Below, piece by piece: positions 33,793 to 46,229 of a DNA stretch of 64,000 bases. Within the stretch, counting starts at the first letter, position 1. Every line of letters begins with the position of its first letter. The notes beneath the pieces are model-generated. The model was not told the DNA's origin. It did not search any database and worked only from the letters and a program-made list of their open reading frames with translations. This DNA comes from Longicatena caecimuris (GTDB lineage Bacteria; Bacillota_I; Bacilli_A; Erysipelotrichales; Erysipelotrichaceae): NCBI RefSeq assembly GCF_004341945.1, contig NZ_SMBP01000006.1, positions 81,753 through 145,752 of the forward strand, given 5' to 3'. The translations under genes were made by a program, and so were the position numbers.

Positions 33793-34113
33793 GAGGTTGT
33801 GGGAAAGGGAGCAGGAAGAATAATGTGGAAGTTTTTTGGAGTAAAGATAGGATTGATTGCGTGATGAAAGTGGTAAGGATGGATGGAGGAAAATGCGAAA
33901 AGAAAAGATGCAGGGTGTGGCTGAATCTGAAAAGGAATCTTTAACGTATGATGAACTGCAATTTTGTAATGATACTGCATTATCCCTCAGTAATCTCAAT
34001 TCATTAAGGGATATACTAATTTTTTATTTGTTTTTTTAGTATTAATACATTTCCCCTTCATATTATTTTATTAATCTTTGCATATAAAATTCAAAGAATG
34101 TGATCTAACATAA
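33793..34113. other. spacer of unusual base composition, no confident gene
   Basis: The plus strand is strongly purine-rich until about 33930. A 60-codon plus frame (33857-34039) exists, but its nearest ribosome site is too close to the internal ATG and it has low-complexity composition. A hairpin ATACTAA/TTAGTAT with T-rich loop lies at 34013-34041. Confidence 0.35.
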
Positions 34114-34743
34114 TCATTTGATTTTGTCTTCCGCAGGATCGACTCCAAAAAAATGTTCGTGATTTCTTTTGCATTCCAATGCTGGTATTTTTCTTATCAC
34201 CTCACGTTTAATGCTCCCATCACTATGCATTACTTCTCGCCATTCTACCGGTTTATTATAATATTTCATCTTTCCACCACATATAGGACATTTAGCAATA
34301 TGTATTTTCTCCAAAACAATATATCCTCCAAAACCATTAATTGCATAATTCAAAATTAAAGGCACTCTTATTTGCTTTTTGACAATTCTTCTCAGACTAA
34401 AAAACAATATAAACAGAAAAATTAGAATAGTCAAAATAATTAAATATGTTTGTGTTGGAAAATCCACAATAGCTTGAATGTTTCCTTTGAAAAGCTTCCA
34501 TACATTTACCACCAATTTACCAAGTGGGAATATTCCAAGAACTGCAATAATGAAACTTATCCAAGTTAACACTGCCAAAGTAAAAGGGCTTCTCCATTTT
34601 GGTTCTGGTGTGTATGTTGCCTTTATTGTTGATGAATCAGAATTATTATTGTTAATTATATCTCCAGTTGCAATTTGTGTCGTTCCATAAAAATTCATAG
34701 CGTCGTTGAAATTATTTTCATTACGATTTTTGCTTTTATCCAT
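34114..34743 (-). CDS. two-helix membrane protein with N-terminal Asn-rich segment and C-terminal zinc ribbon
   Basis: This 209-residue protein is not recognised as a known family. The N-terminus (MNFYGTTQIATGDIINNNNS) has the TQIATGDIINN pattern that I have seen at the start of phage- and defence-associated proteins. Two membrane helices follow (about residues 58-82 and 96-115). The C-terminal domain has CPICGGKM and a later ECKRNHEH, a probable zinc ribbon in the cytoplasm. It is AT-rich compared with its neighbours and stands next to 600 bases of degenerate DNA, which suggests transfer. AGGAAGTGATT lies before the ATG. Confidence 0.55.
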   Translation of the reverse strand: MDKSKNRNENNFNDAMNFYGTTQIATGDIINNNNSDSSTIKATYTPEPKWRSPFTLAVLTWISFIIAVLGIFPLGKLVVNVWKLFKGNIQAIVDFPTQTYLIILTILIFLFILFFSLRRIVKKQIRVPLILNYAINGFGGYIVLEKIHIAKCPICGGKMKYYNKPVEWREVMHSDGSIKREVIRKIPALECKRNHEHFFGVDPAEDKIK

Positions 34744-35343
34744 TTTTTAATCACTTCCTTTATCTGTTGAATGAAACTAGATTTTTTCTTAGAATATCCT
34801 TCTCACTTTTAATAGCATTACTCCTTCTTGCTTTTTCAATATGTACCACTTTAAAATATCTCCTTTGATACAATTGCCTGACTATTATCTGTAGGTAAAA
34901 TATTGTGCCTCGCTGTTTCTGAATTTTACTGGTTGCAATATCCAAATGGACATCCGTTAATAGCCACTAAAGTGTTGTGCTGTTGTCCTTGTTAAGTGTA
35001 ATACCTGTGGCGCTAAGCATTGCGATTATTCCACACTATTCGTACTGACGCGACAATAAATACCAACACGCTTTTATCGTTTTGGTATTACGGAATAAAT
35101 ACACTCTTTTGTTTTTCGACACAAAGTATCACTAACTCTCTGACACCTAATCATCACCGTCTTGTTTTCGATGTTTATGATTAGTCAATTCATTAACTTA
35201 ACCTATCACTGTATTCATACTGTTAATTCAACACTTCGACAAAATAGTGGTTATGTTCCTTAAAAGACTTAAGTTATCTCGCAGAAAAATATTTTCAAGT
35301 GATAAGACGCAGGAATTCCTTTATTTCAAGCCATTTCTACACT
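34744..35343. pseudogene. AT-rich degenerate region, probable remnant of a transferred element
   Basis: There is no intact gene over 600 bases. A minus frame at 34760-34945 (61 codons) has a plausible protein composition (QKQRGTIFYLQIIVRQLY) but no good start context. A plus frame near 34975-35055 reads LVKCNTCGAKHCDYS, zinc-finger-like, then stops. An imperfect hairpin TACCAACACG/CGTTTTGGTA lies at 35066-35092. I think these are broken pieces of an accessory gene, but I cannot name it. Confidence 0.35.
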
Positions 35344-36675
35344 CTATTTCTCAGCCCATGACATCGATACGACACACTCCACATGATGCGTCCACGGGAA
35401 CATATCCACCGGCTGCACCACCTCAACACGATACCCTTTCCCCTCCAAAATCCGCAAATCTCTTGCCAACGTTGCCGGATCACACGACACATACACCAAC
35501 CGCTCCGGTGCCATCTGCACGATACTATCCAAGGTAACCTGATCACACCCTTTTCTCGGTGGATCCACTACCACAACATCCGCTCTTCCCCCCTGCTCAC
35601 TCATCTTCTTCGCATACGCCGCTGCATCACTGCACACAAATTCCACATTATTCAAGCCATTCAAGGCCGCATTCTCTCTGGCATCACGCACCGCCTGCTC
35701 AACGATTTCAATACCGATGACCTTCCCAGCTTTCTGCGCCAAAAACATACTAATAGTCCCCACGCCGCAATATAAATCAATGACTGTTTCATTTCCCTTC
35801 AAATCACAAAACTCCAACGCTTTTCCATACAGCACCTTTGTCTGCACAGGATTCACCTGATAAAACGATTTCGCGGAAATATGAAACTTCAATCCATTGA
35901 TTTCATCCGTAATAAACGACTCCCCATACAGTACCTCTTCCTGTTTCCCTAAAATCACATTGTCCTCACGTGTATTCAGATTCAACACAACGCTTTTAAT
36001 CTCCGGTATCGTTTGTACTAACTCCTGCACCATTTCTTCCCTATGTGCAAACTTCTTCTGTCGCACGATCCATACAACCATGACTTCTCCTGTCACAAAG
36101 GCATGTTTAATTAACAAATGACGGAATACACCGGCATTTCCATACTTTTTAAACAAACTTCGCATCGTCTGTAACACCGCATTGATCTTTACACTTTGAA
36201 TGCCACAGCTATCCGTATCAATGATCGTATTGGAATTAATACGATAAAACCCTGTTACGACCTGTCCTTTTACAACACCTACCGGTATCTGCCCCTTATT
36301 GCGATAATGATCAGGTTGTGTCATACCTAAGACATCTTCCACTTGCACATCCAATTTCGCAATGCGCTCAATAACATCCTGCACCTTCTGTTTCTTAAAT
36401 GCCAGCTGTTCTTTATAAGACATATGCTGCAGCTGACAACCGCCACATTGTTTTGCGATTGGACAAGCTGGACTTACACGCTCTTCATTCACCTTATCCA
36501 GCTTCAATAAACGCGCAAATCCATAGCTCTTTTTTACCAACGTAACAACAAGCTCGCCACTTTCTTTATTCATCATACCTTTGACAAACAGTGGAAAGCC
36601 ATCAATTTTCACAACCCCATGCCCATCACTTGTATAGCCGCTGCATACACCAAATACATGTTCGTTCTTCTTCAT
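35344..36675 (-). CDS. rlmD: 23S rRNA (uracil-C5)-methyltransferase, RlmD/RumA type
   Basis: A protein of about 443 residues that methylates C5 of a 23S rRNA uracil using SAM. It has an N-terminal TRAM-like OB domain, an Fe-S motif CPIAKQCGGCQLQH (four-Cys pattern C-x5-CGGC with a later Cys), the SAM motif VIDLYCGVGTIS, VVDPPRKGCD, and the nucleophile in YVSCDPATLARDL. RlmD, RlmCD and TrmA relatives are hard to separate by sequence, and Bacillota often carry several paralogues. AAGGAG is seven bases from the ATG at 36675, so that start is preferred to 36681. Confidence 0.88.
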   Translation of the reverse strand: MKKNEHVFGVCSGYTSDGHGVVKIDGFPLFVKGMMNKESGELVVTLVKKSYGFARLLKLDKVNEERVSPACPIAKQCGGCQLQHMSYKEQLAFKKQKVQDVIERIAKLDVQVEDVLGMTQPDHYRNKGQIPVGVVKGQVVTGFYRINSNTIIDTDSCGIQSVKINAVLQTMRSLFKKYGNAGVFRHLLIKHAFVTGEVMVVWIVRQKKFAHREEMVQELVQTIPEIKSVVLNLNTREDNVILGKQEEVLYGESFITDEINGLKFHISAKSFYQVNPVQTKVLYGKALEFCDLKGNETVIDLYCGVGTISMFLAQKAGKVIGIEIVEQAVRDARENAALNGLNNVEFVCSDAAAYAKKMSEQGGRADVVVVDPPRKGCDQVTLDSIVQMAPERLVYVSCDPATLARDLRILEGKGYRVEVVQPVDMFPWTHHVECVVSMSWAEK

Positions 36676-36691
36676 ACCCATACTCCTTAAA

Positions 36692-36710
36692 AAAGGGCAT
36701 TACGCCCTTT
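36692..36710 (-). terminator. terminator of the 36715 gene
   Basis: Minus-strand AAAGGGC, loop GTAAT, GCCCTTT and further Ts. Confidence 0.85.
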
Positions 36711-36714
36711 TCTG

Positions 36715-37320
36715 TTATTTATCCTTTTTCTGTTCTTCCAACAGTTTATTTGCCTGTTTCTTATTACGGGCACTGCTTAAGGTATCGGTTACTGCTTTCT
36801 TCGCAGAGGCGTTTTTCACCTTTTCCTTATACACCCATCCGCTTGTGTCATCACCTTCCGGGATGAAATTGTACACATGAATATCCAGGTCATACATTCT
36901 CACATCTTTTTGATTAGTGAAATATGTCTTGACCGGTAATATTTTAACAACCTTATCATAGGCATCATTTAAGACACTTTTCACCTTACTACTGCCTGCT
37001 TTATCATCTAAATCAATAGTAATGCGCAAGGTAGCACTCTTTAAATTGACTTCCACATTTTCTGCACCATCAAATTTTAAAGCATCCTTTACCTTTGTTA
37101 ATTGTTCTTCTGTGATTGCCGGATCAAGGGAATTGTCAAAACGACTTCCAACCGTTGGCGTGCCGGCACTCTCTTTGGCACTTAAATAAATATAACCTAA
37201 AAGCAACACCGGTATCAGAATTACCACAGCGGCAATCCAATAAAGAATTCTGCTTTTCGTATGTTTTGCTTTTCCAGTCGTCTGTTTATCAGTCGTCTGT
37301 TTTTTGCCTTTTTTCGCCAT
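36715..37320 (-). CDS. single-pass membrane protein, unknown
   Basis: A protein of about 201 residues. After a basic N-terminus (KKGKKQTTDKQTTGKAKHTK) comes one membrane helix (ILYWIAAVVILIPVLLLGYIYL), then an extracytoplasmic region of about 150 residues and a basic Lys-rich C-terminus. There is no domain I recognise; KVKDALKFDGAENVEVNLKS gives an alpha/beta pattern similar to small secreted proteins. The open frame reaches 37359, but AGGAGTG is five bases before the ATG at 37320. Only 48 bases separate it from gatB, so it may be the last gene of the pcrA-gat operon. Confidence 0.6.
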   Translation of the reverse strand: MAKKGKKQTTDKQTTGKAKHTKSRILYWIAAVVILIPVLLLGYIYLSAKESAGTPTVGSRFDNSLDPAITEEQLTKVKDALKFDGAENVEVNLKSATLRITIDLDDKAGSSKVKSVLNDAYDKVVKILPVKTYFTNQKDVRMYDLDIHVYNFIPEGDDTSGWVYKEKVKNASAKKAVTDTLSSARNKKQANKLLEEQKKDK

Positions 37321-37368
37321 ATTATCACTCCTGACAATATTCATTGTACTAAATTTCATTGGAAAAAG

Positions 37369-38796
37369 CTATCTTTTCTTTAATTCTTCCTGAATAAGTT
37401 TGTTCGTTAAAGCCGGATTTGCCTGTCCTTTGCTGGCCTTCATGACTTGACCAACTAAGAAACCAACGGCTCTGTCTTTTCCGTTTTTAAAGTCTTCAAT
37501 GGATTGAGGATTGGCATCTAATACACTGGTAACCATTGCCAACAGTTCACTGGTATCACTCATCTGCTTCATGCCTTTTTCTTCCACGACCGTCTTAGGA
37601 TCCTTGCCTTTCATGATTTCTTCAAATACGACTTTTGCCTGTTTGCCACTAATTTCTCCGGCTTCTACCATATTGATCATAGCAGCTAAATGCTTTGGCT
37701 CACATGGATTGTTGGCAAACTTGATATTGTCCTTATTCAAAGCTGCCGGTAATTCTACAATGACCCAGTTTGCTGCTTTCTTAAAGTTTTTCGTATGTTC
37801 ACATACGGCATCAAAGAAATCACCTAAGTCACGATTGGCAACCAAAACACTTGCATCGTATTCCTTTAAACCATTTTCTTTCATATAACGTGCTTTACGT
37901 TCATCTGGTAATTCTTCCATATGTTCCTGAATATCCTTGATCCATGCAGCATCTAAACGAATTGGTGGAATATTTGGTTCAGGGAAGAATTTATAATCCA
38001 CATCGCCTTCTTTTTTACGCATTAGAATCGTCGTCTTTTGCGTTTCATCATAACGACGTGTAGCCTGTACAACTTTTTCACCCTTGCTGACAAGTGCAAT
38101 TTGACGTTCTACTTCCGCATCAATGGCTTTTTGCACATTGGAAATAGAGTTTAGGTTCTTAACCTCCGTCTTTGTGCCAAAGGTATCACTGCCTGCTTCA
38201 CGAATGGATACATTGACATCACAACGCATGCTGCCTTCTTCCATTTTTACATCCGAAACACCTAAATACAACAATAATGTTCTCAGCTTTTCCACATAAG
38301 CGGCAGCTTCTGCCCCATTGCGGATATCTGGTTCACTGACAATCTCAATCAAAGGCGTACCGGCACGGTTAAAGTCAATCAATGTACCGGCTTCTGAGTG
38401 AAACTGTTTTGCGGTATCTTCTTCCATGTGGATGCGGTTAATGCGTATGTCTTTCTCTACGCCATCCTTGGTTTCGATATGAATGCAGCCACCTTTTCCG
38501 ATAGGATGAAACTGCTGAGTAATCTGAAAGCCTTTTGGCAAATCAGAATAATAGTAATTTTTACGGTCAAATTTTACAAGTGGATCAATTTCACATTTTA
38601 AGGCTGTAGCTGCTTTAATTGCCAGCTTTACGGCTTCCTTATTGACACATGGCAATGTTCCGGGATGACCTAAGTCCACTTCATTGACACAGGTATTGGC
38701 AACTTCTCCAAAAGCCACAGGTGCTGAGGAGAACATTTTTGTCTTCGTTTTTAATTCACAGTGGATTTCAATTCCAATGACTGTTTCGTATTTCAT
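37369..38796 (-). CDS. gatB: Asp-tRNA(Asn)/Glu-tRNA(Gln) amidotransferase subunit B
   Basis: A 475-residue subunit that binds tRNA and activates the misacylated Glu or Asp with ATP. Motifs are VIGIEIHCELKTKTKMFS, HPGTLPCVN, KNYYYSDLPKGFQITQ and GTPLIEIVSEPDI; the C-terminal YqeY-like helical tail begins near residue 400. It overlaps gatA by four bases. This complex makes Gln-tRNA from Glu-tRNA(Gln); gltX and a tRNA-Gln gene lie further right. Confidence 0.97.
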   Translation of the reverse strand: MKYETVIGIEIHCELKTKTKMFSSAPVAFGEVANTCVNEVDLGHPGTLPCVNKEAVKLAIKAATALKCEIDPLVKFDRKNYYYSDLPKGFQITQQFHPIGKGGCIHIETKDGVEKDIRINRIHMEEDTAKQFHSEAGTLIDFNRAGTPLIEIVSEPDIRNGAEAAAYVEKLRTLLLYLGVSDVKMEEGSMRCDVNVSIREAGSDTFGTKTEVKNLNSISNVQKAIDAEVERQIALVSKGEKVVQATRRYDETQKTTILMRKKEGDVDYKFFPEPNIPPIRLDAAWIKDIQEHMEELPDERKARYMKENGLKEYDASVLVANRDLGDFFDAVCEHTKNFKKAANWVIVELPAALNKDNIKFANNPCEPKHLAAMINMVEAGEISGKQAKVVFEEIMKGKDPKTVVEEKGMKQMSDTSELLAMVTSVLDANPQSIEDFKNGKDRAVGFLVGQVMKASKGQANPALTNKLIQEELKKR

Positions 38797-40214
38797 GCGT
38801 CCACCTCCACATCATTTCCTTTTAAGCCGGTTTCTTCTTCAATGGCTTTTCCGATATTAAATAAGGTTTGTTCAGCAAATGGTTTTGCGGTCATATTAAT
38901 ACCGATTGGCATACCTTCCACAAAGCCGGTTGGCATGCTCATGCTTGGATAGCCGGAGAAATTCCCCATAACCATATAGTTTTCGGCAACCAAGACATCC
39001 TTGCTTAAGTGTTCATCCTGGCTGTCTTCACTTTTTGGCGCAATCATACCGGATGCACTGGCAATCACGATATCATAACCAGCTAATGCTTTTTTCAGTT
39101 CTTCAACGATCAAACGGCGTACTTTTTGTGCCTTACGGAAGATTTTTTCCTGGTTTTCTTCAAATAAAGAGTAGCTGCCGATGACAAAACGTTTACGTAC
39201 ATAAGGACATAAACCTTTGGTACGAGAATTGATCATGACTTCTTCCACACTTGCCCCATCTTCACGCATACCAAAGCGAATACCATCTAAATTGGAATGG
39301 TTCGCTGTAGCTTCGGCATTGGCAATGATGTAATAGACCGGCAGCATCGCACGCATCAGCTTATCATCAAAGCGTACATGCTCAACGATGGCTCCTCTCG
39401 CCTGTAATTTTTTCATCAGCGCATCAAAATTTTCTTTGATTTCAGCATTGGTAATGGCTTCTTGTACATTATCCAATATCGCAATCTTCTTGCCTTTGAT
39501 ATCACTGTTGATATCGCTTGCATAGTTTGGTACCGGTTCATAAGAGCTGGTCATATCACGATCATCTCTTCCTGCTAATACTTCCAATGCCACAGCAGCA
39601 TCTTCAATGGCTGTGGTAAAATATCCCACATGATCCAAACTGCTCGCATAAGGAATGATACCGTAACGAGAAATTCTGCCATAGGTTGGTTTCATACCGA
39701 TAATGCCATTATAAGCAGCTGGTTTACGTACACTGTCCCCGGTATCGGTACCGATGGCAAAAGGTACTACTCCACTAGCAACCAATACTGCACTACCTCC
39801 GGAACTGCCTCCGGAAATACGCATTGTATCCCAAGGATTATTCACCTTGCCGGTATAGGCATTCTTATTCGTTCCCCCCATACCTAGCTCATCCATAGAA
39901 GATTTGGCGATGACAATCGCACCGGCTTCTTTCAGTTTTTCACTGATATGTGCATCATATACAGGAATATAGTTATCCAGTATACGAGAGCTGGCAGTTG
40001 TTCTAACACCCTTCATATTCACATTGTCTTTTAATACGATTGGCATGCCATACAAAGGAGCATGTGGATCTTTGTTCGCTAAATCAGCTAACTGGCTATC
40101 CACATCGACAAAGCTTACAACAGCATTGAGCTCTTCTTGTTTTTCTTTTGCTCTTTCAACAGCGCTTTTTACACGTGTTTCGACATCTTCGATTCTCGCT
40201 CTTTCAAAATCCAT
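38793..40214 (-). CDS. gatA: Asp-tRNA(Asn)/Glu-tRNA(Gln) amidotransferase subunit A
   Basis: A 473-residue amidase-signature enzyme that frees ammonia from glutamine. The Ser-cisSer-Lys triad lies in PIVLKDN (Lys), the glycine-rich ISGGSSGGSAV segment and TDTGDSVRKPA. The start follows gatC by one base; AAGGTGG in the gatC tail serves as its ribosome site. Confidence 0.96.
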   Translation of the reverse strand: MDFERARIEDVETRVKSAVERAKEKQEELNAVVSFVDVDSQLADLANKDPHAPLYGMPIVLKDNVNMKGVRTTASSRILDNYIPVYDAHISEKLKEAGAIVIAKSSMDELGMGGTNKNAYTGKVNNPWDTMRISGGSSGGSAVLVASGVVPFAIGTDTGDSVRKPAAYNGIIGMKPTYGRISRYGIIPYASSLDHVGYFTTAIEDAAVALEVLAGRDDRDMTSSYEPVPNYASDINSDIKGKKIAILDNVQEAITNAEIKENFDALMKKLQARGAIVEHVRFDDKLMRAMLPVYYIIANAEATANHSNLDGIRFGMREDGASVEEVMINSRTKGLCPYVRKRFVIGSYSLFEENQEKIFRKAQKVRRLIVEELKKALAGYDIVIASASGMIAPKSEDSQDEHLSKDVLVAENYMVMGNFSGYPSMSMPTGFVEGMPIGINMTAKPFAEQTLFNIGKAIEEETGLKGNDVEVDA

Positions 40215-40215
40215 C

Positions 40216-40509
40216 TTACTTCACCACCTTTGGTACATGTACATGTCCTGCTTTTACGCTTTTCGCATTGCTTAAAGCATCTTCCTGAGAGATTACATTT
40301 GCAACCACATCTTCACGCAGGAATTTTGTTTCTGCTTCGAATGGATAGATCATCTCTTCCACACCTTCGGTATCAATTTCATTTAGTACATCAATCTGTG
40401 ACAGCAGTTCTTTAAACTCTGCCTGCAGCTCGACGACTTCATCATCGCTGACATCAAACATGATATCATGCGCCAGTTTCTTAAAATATTCTGCACTATA
40501 CGCTTCCAT
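40216..40509 (-). CDS. gatC: Asp-tRNA(Asn)/Glu-tRNA(Gln) amidotransferase subunit C
   Basis: This 97-residue small stabilising subunit wraps between GatA and GatB. LAHDIMFDVSDDEVV and FEAETKFLREDVV are the family segments. It is first in the gatCAB order; AGGAGG precedes the ATG. Confidence 0.94.
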   Translation of the reverse strand: MEAYSAEYFKKLAHDIMFDVSDDEVVELQAEFKELLSQIDVLNEIDTEGVEEMIYPFEAETKFLREDVVANVISQEDALSNAKSVKAGHVHVPKVVK

Positions 40510-40518
40510 ATGTTCCTC

Positions 40519-43619
<3,101 letters not shown>

Positions 43620-43627
43620 TCAGCCTC

Positions 43628-45907
43628 CTATTTCTTGCTTAGAGATGGATGATTCACATTGATCTTACGAATGCCAAATCGTTTATCAAAGGCAATTGCC
43701 GCAAGTTCACCTTCCAGTTTAATGACCACACCATCACCAAAGACACTGTGATTCACCAAATCTCCTTTACGTATTCTGCCCTTTTTCTTATGTTTCATTT
43801 CACTTTTTCTATCATTTTGACTCGCCTTAGCCCCACCCATCGACGTTTCTTCATCATTAGGGAACGTTTGGATCATATCATCCTGATGTTCCTCATGAAA
43901 CTGCGGTGCTTGAGAGGATAAAAAGGCATTTCCGGTAAATGTATCAACATCACTCGCAAAATGATTTCGTGGCTTAGCGCCAACTTCTTCTAAGTATTCT
44001 TCCGGCAGTTCCTTAACAAACCGTGAGGTTGTCTTTAGCTTATCTAAGACATAGCTATACCCATAAGAGTCTGATAAAAACAGCTGTTTTCTTGCGCGGG
44101 TAAAGGCCACATAGGCCAATCGGCGCTCTTCTTCCAAAGCTGCCTGACCTCCCTCGATAACACTTTTGTCATTTGGAAATATTCCTTCACACAAACTGTA
44201 TACAAAGACATTATCAAATTCCAATCCCTTTGCCGCATGAATCGTCATTAACTGTACAAAATCACCACTGCTATCTGCCTCTTTATCGGTATATAAAGAA
44301 ATCTCCTGTAAATATTCTTGTAAGGATCCCTGCGGGTTATTTTCCACATAGTCGGCGATATCACTAATCAATTCCTTGATATTTTCCAATCGCTCAATTT
44401 CTTTATCTTCCCGCAGCATTTCCAGATAGCCACTATCTTCCAATACCTTTTCCAACAGTTGATCAATGCTGATTTCATCCACCAGCTGACGGCATTCTTC
44501 AATCAACGCCACAAATGCCTGAATATTAGCCTTTGCCTTGCCTTTGCCGATTTCATACTGTTTGATTATTTCATACATATTGGTATTATCGTGTTCCGCC
44601 TGCTGCTCAATCAGCTCCATCGTTTTTGCGCCAATACCGCGTTTGGGCATATTGATGATTCGTTTGATGGAAAGGTTTTTATACAATTCCTTTTCATCAT
44701 CCTCTTGTTTTGGTGCCAACAAACGCAAATAGCTTAACGCATCCTTGATTTCTGCACGATCATAGAAACGAATGCCCCCATAAATACGATAAGGGATGCG
44801 AAAATCCAACAACGCTTTTTCCAGTCCGCGTGATAAATAGTTAGAACGATACAATACCGCTATATCCCGATAGCAAACACCGCTGTGGGATAAAGCCATG
44901 ATACGGCTGGCAACCCAAACCGGTTCATTGGCATCATCCATTGCCGTAAAGTGAATGATGGGATTATCCCCTTCCACTTCCGTAAATAAGTCTTTCTCAA
45001 TACGATTGCGGTTATTGCGAATCAAGGCATTCGCCCCGTTCAATATCGGCTGTGTAGAACGATAATTCTGATTCAAAATGACCGTCTTACTGTCAGGGAA
45101 ATCACGTTCAAAATTCATGATGATATCCACTTGCGCACCACGCCAAGTATAAATGGTTTGATCCGGATCACCGACCACACATAAATAGCTGTGATCACCT
45201 ACTAACAGACGTATGATAGCATACTGTAAATTATCCACATCCTGAAACTCATCAACATGGATATACGTAAAACGACGCTGCCATTTTGCCCGTACTTCTT
45301 CTTTATCCTTTAAGATACGGTAAGCAAAAATTAACAAATCATCAAAGTCTAACCCATACATCTCTTTCAGACGTTTTTCATAATAAGCATACACATCAGC
45401 CTTGATCTGCTCCCCTGCCCATGGTCCGGCATTCGCTTTTGCCATCACAGGATCTACAAAATTAGTTTTATTGGCACTGATATAGCCCAACATGGAATTA
45501 TAGCTGTAGCTTTTCACATCAATCTGCATTTGTTTATAAGCATCCCGTAAAATGCTTTTTTGATCATCACTATCCAAAATCGTAAAATTGCGTGGATAGC
45601 CTACTTCTAAGATATCCTCTCTTAACAGACGTACACAAAAGGAATGAATTGTTGAGATCTGGACAGCCTTAGCCACCTCGCCAAGCATTCCTTCTACACG
45701 TTCCTTCATTTCTTTAGCTGCCTTATTCGTAAAAGTGATCGCTAATATTTTATTAGGATACACCTGCATCTCTTCTATCAGATACGCGATTCTGGTCGTC
45801 ACGACACGCGTCTTTCCACTGCCAGCTCCTGCAATGATACGCAGATGCTGATCTACTGTATGAACCGCCTCTACCTGCTGTTTGTTTAAATGTTCTAAAA
45901 ACGACAC
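43628..45907 (-). CDS. pcrA: UvrD/PcrA-type DNA helicase
   Basis: A 759-residue superfamily 1A 3'-5' helicase for repair and plasmid replication. Walker A is GAGSGKTRV, motif II VDEFQDVDNLQ, motif III VGDPDQTIYTWRGA, motif IV LNQNYRST and motif VI VAFTRARKQLF. The C-terminal Tudor-like tail GDLVNHSVFGDGVV is the PcrA-type RNA-polymerase-binding domain. The start is GTG with GGAGGTGA six bases upstream. It is first of the pcrA-ligA-camS-gat operon. Confidence 0.96.
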   Translation of the reverse strand: MSFLEHLNKQQVEAVHTVDQHLRIIAGAGSGKTRVVTTRIAYLIEEMQVYPNKILAITFTNKAAKEMKERVEGMLGEVAKAVQISTIHSFCVRLLREDILEVGYPRNFTILDSDDQKSILRDAYKQMQIDVKSYSYNSMLGYISANKTNFVDPVMAKANAGPWAGEQIKADVYAYYEKRLKEMYGLDFDDLLIFAYRILKDKEEVRAKWQRRFTYIHVDEFQDVDNLQYAIIRLLVGDHSYLCVVGDPDQTIYTWRGAQVDIIMNFERDFPDSKTVILNQNYRSTQPILNGANALIRNNRNRIEKDLFTEVEGDNPIIHFTAMDDANEPVWVASRIMALSHSGVCYRDIAVLYRSNYLSRGLEKALLDFRIPYRIYGGIRFYDRAEIKDALSYLRLLAPKQEDDEKELYKNLSIKRIINMPKRGIGAKTMELIEQQAEHDNTNMYEIIKQYEIGKGKAKANIQAFVALIEECRQLVDEISIDQLLEKVLEDSGYLEMLREDKEIERLENIKELISDIADYVENNPQGSLQEYLQEISLYTDKEADSSGDFVQLMTIHAAKGLEFDNVFVYSLCEGIFPNDKSVIEGGQAALEEERRLAYVAFTRARKQLFLSDSYGYSYVLDKLKTTSRFVKELPEEYLEEVGAKPRNHFASDVDTFTGNAFLSSQAPQFHEEHQDDMIQTFPNDEETSMGGAKASQNDRKSEMKHKKKGRIRKGDLVNHSVFGDGVVIKLEGELAAIAFDKRFGIRKINVNHPSLSKK

Positions 45908-46229
45908 AAAATCACCTCCCGCTTATTATACTATACTTTCCTCATGATTTCCTTAATATAAAATGAATTTCTTCGCAAATCTTTACAAACCTTTAACTCG
46001 CTTAGATGCAATGTACTTTGCATAGTCGTCATACTTCGACAAGGTTTCTTTCTGGCTGCTTGTATGATGAAGGTGGCACTTGTTTTCTAAGATAAAAAAT
46101 GATGATCGCAGCAGGGGCAGCCATATGGAAGGAATGGGAATATTACAAAATATTCAGAAAAACAAAATAGTATTTTCTTTGCGACTATATTATAATAAAA
46201 CAGATAACTTTATTTAATGGGGTGTTTAC
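45908..46229. promoter_or_regulatory. divergent promoter region of pcrA and the LCP gene
   Basis: On minus, TATAAT near 45927 lies before GGGAGGTGA of pcrA. On plus, TATAAT (46191-46196) lies before the LCP gene. Neither has a strong -35. The middle 200 bases show no gene or clear repeats. Confidence 0.5.

Noticed and set aside
33732..33999. Overlapping 80-82 codon minus-strand frames opposite the purine-rich stretch
   Set aside because: Low-complexity His/Pro/Phe composition caused by the purine-rich plus strand, no ribosome site, two overlapping frames equally open.
33857..34039. 60-codon plus-strand frame
   Set aside because: GGAGG is only three bases from the internal ATG, composition is biased and there is no promoter or family resemblance.
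34760..34945. Phage integrase N-terminus
   Set aside because: Composition is only vaguely similar, no catalytic part follows and there is no attachment site; left as unassigned remnant.
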